From Opitutaceae bacterium (GTDB lineage Bacteria > Verrucomicrobiota > Verrucomicrobiia > Opitutales > Opitutaceae): a stretch of 49,066 nt of DNA. Both the position numbers and the translations under genes were made by a program. The notes under the pieces were generated by a model. That model saw only the letters and a list, made by a program, of their open reading frames with translations. It did not search any database and was not told the DNA's origin. Shown here in pieces: positions 46,968 to 49,066 of this stretch. Where the stretch lies: NCBI GenBank assembly GCA_014879845.1, contig JACSRI010000272.1, positions 1 to 49,066 of the forward strand, written 5' to 3'. Each line of letters begins with the position of its first letter. The first letter of the stretch is position 1.

Positions 46968-48271
46968 ATGGCCCAGCGGTCCTATTCCTGATTGTGGCAG
47001 CAACTGCGCTGCTGGCACTGCCCCGGCGTTGGGCTCCGTTAGCCCTCTTCGCTGGCTGTTGCTACATGACGCTCGGCCAAGGTGTGAAACTCGGGCCATT
47101 GTCGTTCCCCATTTTCCGAATCCTGATTTTGGCCGGAGCTGCACGCGTCGTTATTCGTCGTGAATGGATTGCCGGGAAGTTCAATTCCATCGACAAGCTC
47201 CTATTTGCATTCTCCGCGTGGATCGTCATTGCGAGCTTCGCGCACGAATGGCAACCCGGCTCCGGCCCAATCTACGCATCCGGCATGGTCTTCAACATTG
47301 CCGGCTCGTATCTACTCACCCGGATTTGGTGCCGCACAATCGAAGAAACGGTCGATCTTGCGGGGACGATCGCCCTGATGCTCGCGCCGATCGCGGTGTT
47401 CATGGCGCTCGAAATGCAGCACGGACGGAATCTCTTCGGCGTCTTTGGCGGCGTATCCGAAATCGCGATCATGCGGGACGGTCGATTTCGCGCAAGTGGG
47501 CCGTTCGCCCACCCGATTCTCGCCGGGACAGTTGGCGCGACCTGCCTGCCGCTCATGGTCGCCATCTGGCGCTTCTCTAAGCCTCGCTCGGTGGTGGGCG
47601 TGATTTCCTGCTGCACGATGATCGTTGCCAGCGCATCCAGCGGCCCGATTCTGAGCTGCCTTTGTGGATTGGGCGCTCTCACCCTCTGGCTTCAACGCGG
47701 AATTGTTCGGGTCATGCTCGTCGGTGGAGTTCTCGCCTACGTCCTGGCCGAAATCGTGATGTCACAACCTGCAGTGTATCTCCTTGCCAGAATGGACGTC
47801 ACGGGTAGCAGCACCGGGTATCATCGGGCTCACCTGATTGACTCTGCGTTTCAACACATGGGGGAGTGGTGGCTCTTCGGGACTGACTACACGAGACACT
47901 GGATGCAGACAGGAATCAACGCATCACACGTCGACGTAACAAACTACTACATCGCATTTGGCGTAACGGCCGGACTTCCCGCCATGCTCCTCATGGTGGC
48001 GATTATGTGGAAGGCATTCAGCGCCGTCGGCAGCATCGCGCGGTCGCGTTCGATTCCATCGATTGAGCGCTTCGCTGTCTGGGCCTTGGGCTCCTCGCTC
48101 TTTGCTCACGCAGCCACGAGTGTTTCCGTCGCCTACTTCGATCAGTCGATGCTGTTTTTCTGGACGACCATCGCAATGATTGCCTCACAGGTATCATTGA
48201 GCCGCACCGCTCCGCAACCGGCCCCAGCCCGACGCACAGTCGCTCCACAATCAGCTCGCGCCCACGTATGA
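46964..48271 (+). CDS. O-antigen ligase/polymerase-like membrane protein
   Basis: A 435-residue polytopic membrane protein. GTG at 46964 overlaps the GT4 stop (GTGA), which sets the start and implies translational coupling. About ten hydrophobic segments are visible, with a large loop around residues 280-320 (RMDVTGSSTGYHRAHLIDSA, then WWLFGTDYTRHW) that corresponds to the periplasmic loop of the Wzy/WaaL family. It probably polymerises repeat units or ligates finished chains at the periplasmic face. Family placement rests on topology and that loop, so ligase and polymerase cannot be told apart. Confidence 0.78.
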   Translation: MNGPAVLFLIVAATALLALPRRWAPLALFAGCCYMTLGQGVKLGPLSFPIFRILILAGAARVVIRREWIAGKFNSIDKLLFAFSAWIVIASFAHEWQPGSGPIYASGMVFNIAGSYLLTRIWCRTIEETVDLAGTIALMLAPIAVFMALEMQHGRNLFGVFGGVSEIAIMRDGRFRASGPFAHPILAGTVGATCLPLMVAIWRFSKPRSVVGVISCCTMIVASASSGPILSCLCGLGALTLWLQRGIVRVMLVGGVLAYVLAEIVMSQPAVYLLARMDVTGSSTGYHRAHLIDSAFQHMGEWWLFGTDYTRHWMQTGINASHVDVTNYYIAFGVTAGLPAMLLMVAIMWKAFSAVGSIARSRSIPSIERFAVWALGSSLFAHAATSVSVAYFDQSMLFFWTTIAMIASQVSLSRTAPQPAPARRTVAPQSARAHV

Positions 48272-49066
48272 CTCAAACTGCCGTATCCGCCGCCATCTCG
48301 TCGACCAACGAAGATCGTCGATCAAGAGTCGTCCGTATCGCCATTCTGGGCACTCCTCTCGGGAACAGGAACAGAGGTGTGATGGCACTGGCTTCGTCGC
48401 TGGTTAAGCTTCTTGCCGAGGCCTCGGATCGAACGGAGTTCACGTTTCTCGACGTTCACGCACCGCTGCCCGACACGTACTTTCATTGTGGCGAGCGAAA
48501 GGTGCGTGCTACCGTTACGACCTGCCGGATGAGCCTCAAAGGTGGCATCTCGAACCACCTCTTCTGGATCTTCTTTCTCTCCCTTCTGTACCGCATTCTC
48601 CCTGTTGAGTCGATCCGCAGGTCGCTAGCGAGGAGTTCACCGTGGATTGCTGCGATCCGCAACGCCGACATTGTCGGCGACGTCCGTGGTGGAGACAGCT
48701 TCAGCGACATCTACGGGCTCGCGCGATTCCTCACTGGTTCCGTTTGCTCGGCTAGCGTCCTGCTCGTCAAGGGCTCGCTGATACACTTTCCCCAAACTTA
48801 TGGACCGTTCAAGAGTCGCGCAGGAAAGTCCGTTGCACGTGCACTGCTGAAGAGATCCGGCGTTGTCATCGCCCGCGACAAACGGAGCTATGAAGCCGCC
48901 GAGGAGATCATTGGATCGTCTCAGAATCTTCGATTAAGTCCCGACGTGGCGTTTGCCATGGACGCAGTACGACCGGAACGCCTTGAGTTCGACAAGTCTG
49001 GATTCGATATCGGTGCCGGGGGAATCATCGGGATCAACTTCAACGCTTTGATGTTCAATGGTGGTT
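48268..49066 (+). CDS. Polysaccharide pyruvyl transferase (partial, cut by window end)
   Basis: The ATG at 48268 overlaps the preceding stop (ATGA). The frame stays open to the right edge, giving 266 visible residues and no stop. RIAILGTPLGNRNRGVMAL, NADIVGDVRGGDSFSDIYG, IHFPQTYGPFKSRAG, VIARDKRSYE, LSPDVAF and IIGINFNALM fit the polysaccharide pyruvyl transferase family (CsaB/WcaK-like), which transfers pyruvate from PEP to a sugar as a ketal. Such pyruvylation adds negative charge to exopolysaccharides. About 100 residues of the C-terminus probably lie beyond the edge. Confidence 0.88.
   Translation, partial: MTQTAVSAAISSTNEDRRSRVVRIAILGTPLGNRNRGVMALASSLVKLLAEASDRTEFTFLDVHAPLPDTYFHCGERKVRATVTTCRMSLKGGISNHLFWIFFLSLLYRILPVESIRRSLARSSPWIAAIRNADIVGDVRGGDSFSDIYGLARFLTGSVCSASVLLVKGSLIHFPQTYGPFKSRAGKSVARALLKRSGVVIARDKRSYEAAEEIIGSSQNLRLSPDVAFAMDAVRPERLEFDKSGFDIGAGGIIGINFNALMFNGG

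Overview
The window looks like a chromosomal segment from a high-GC Gram-negative bacterium, most likely a verrucomicrobial (Opitutae-like) lineage. This placement is inferred from gene content and style: class II xylA, short sigma-70 factor, few Shine-Dalgarno sites, giant coiled-coil protein and many GC-rich intergenic palindromes. No rRNA or other decisive marker is present. Hand counts of 60-base samples give 67-73% GC in the first half (12901-12960, 17041-17100) and 53% in parts of the right end (43141-43200, 44641-44700).

Region 1 (1-16 kb) is core housekeeping: a secreted lytic-transglycosylase-like protein, a NIF3 protein, aroQ, the pgsA-pgpA pair for phosphatidylglycerol synthesis, coaD, a MOSC protein, an exported papain-like peptidase, trpS, a GlmU-like left-handed beta-helix protein, fabF, tRNA-Gly(GCC) with its own promoter and terminator, an NtrC-type response regulator, xylA with a clear terminator, and clpB. 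Region 2 (16-27 kb) starts with a 1554-residue coiled-coil protein capped by a degenerate receiver domain. It continues with a tandem UspA protein, glgC, trpE and a short sigma-70 factor.

Region 3 (27-31 kb) is gene-poor. It holds a helical protein of unknown function and a WYL-domain regulator, divergent across an almost 0.9 kb spacer. The 3' end of the regulator is tandemly duplicated with a 164-bp period, and about 1 kb of non-coding sequence follows.

Region 4 (31 kb to the right edge) is an exopolysaccharide locus, all on the + strand. It opens with a NusG paralogue (RfaH/LoaP-like). Next come an initiating sugar-phosphate transferase, a FemAB/GNAT-like protein, a Wzc-like chain-length protein with a broken Walker A motif, an Alg14/Alg13-type split glycosyltransferase, a hexapeptide acetyltransferase, two GT2 glycosyltransferases and an asparagine synthase-like amidotransferase. 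After these lie three genes of lower GC (a small unknown, a secreted beta-helix protein and a secreted unknown), a strong intrinsic terminator, then a GT4 transferase, an O-antigen ligase/polymerase-like membrane protein and a polysaccharide pyruvyl transferase cut by the window end. The last three overlap by 4 bases each and form a tight operon. No flippase, outer-membrane exporter or exosortase is visible; they may lie beyond the edge.

The most unusual signals are: (i) a dispersed family of intergenic hairpins built on a GC-GCA-GC core (a GNA triloop), including two copies with compensatory stem changes; (ii) the receiver-capped giant coiled coil; (iii) an intrinsic terminator inside a polysaccharide cluster that carries its own NusG paralogue, which suggests processive antitermination; and (iv) the kinase-dead-looking Wzc homologue.
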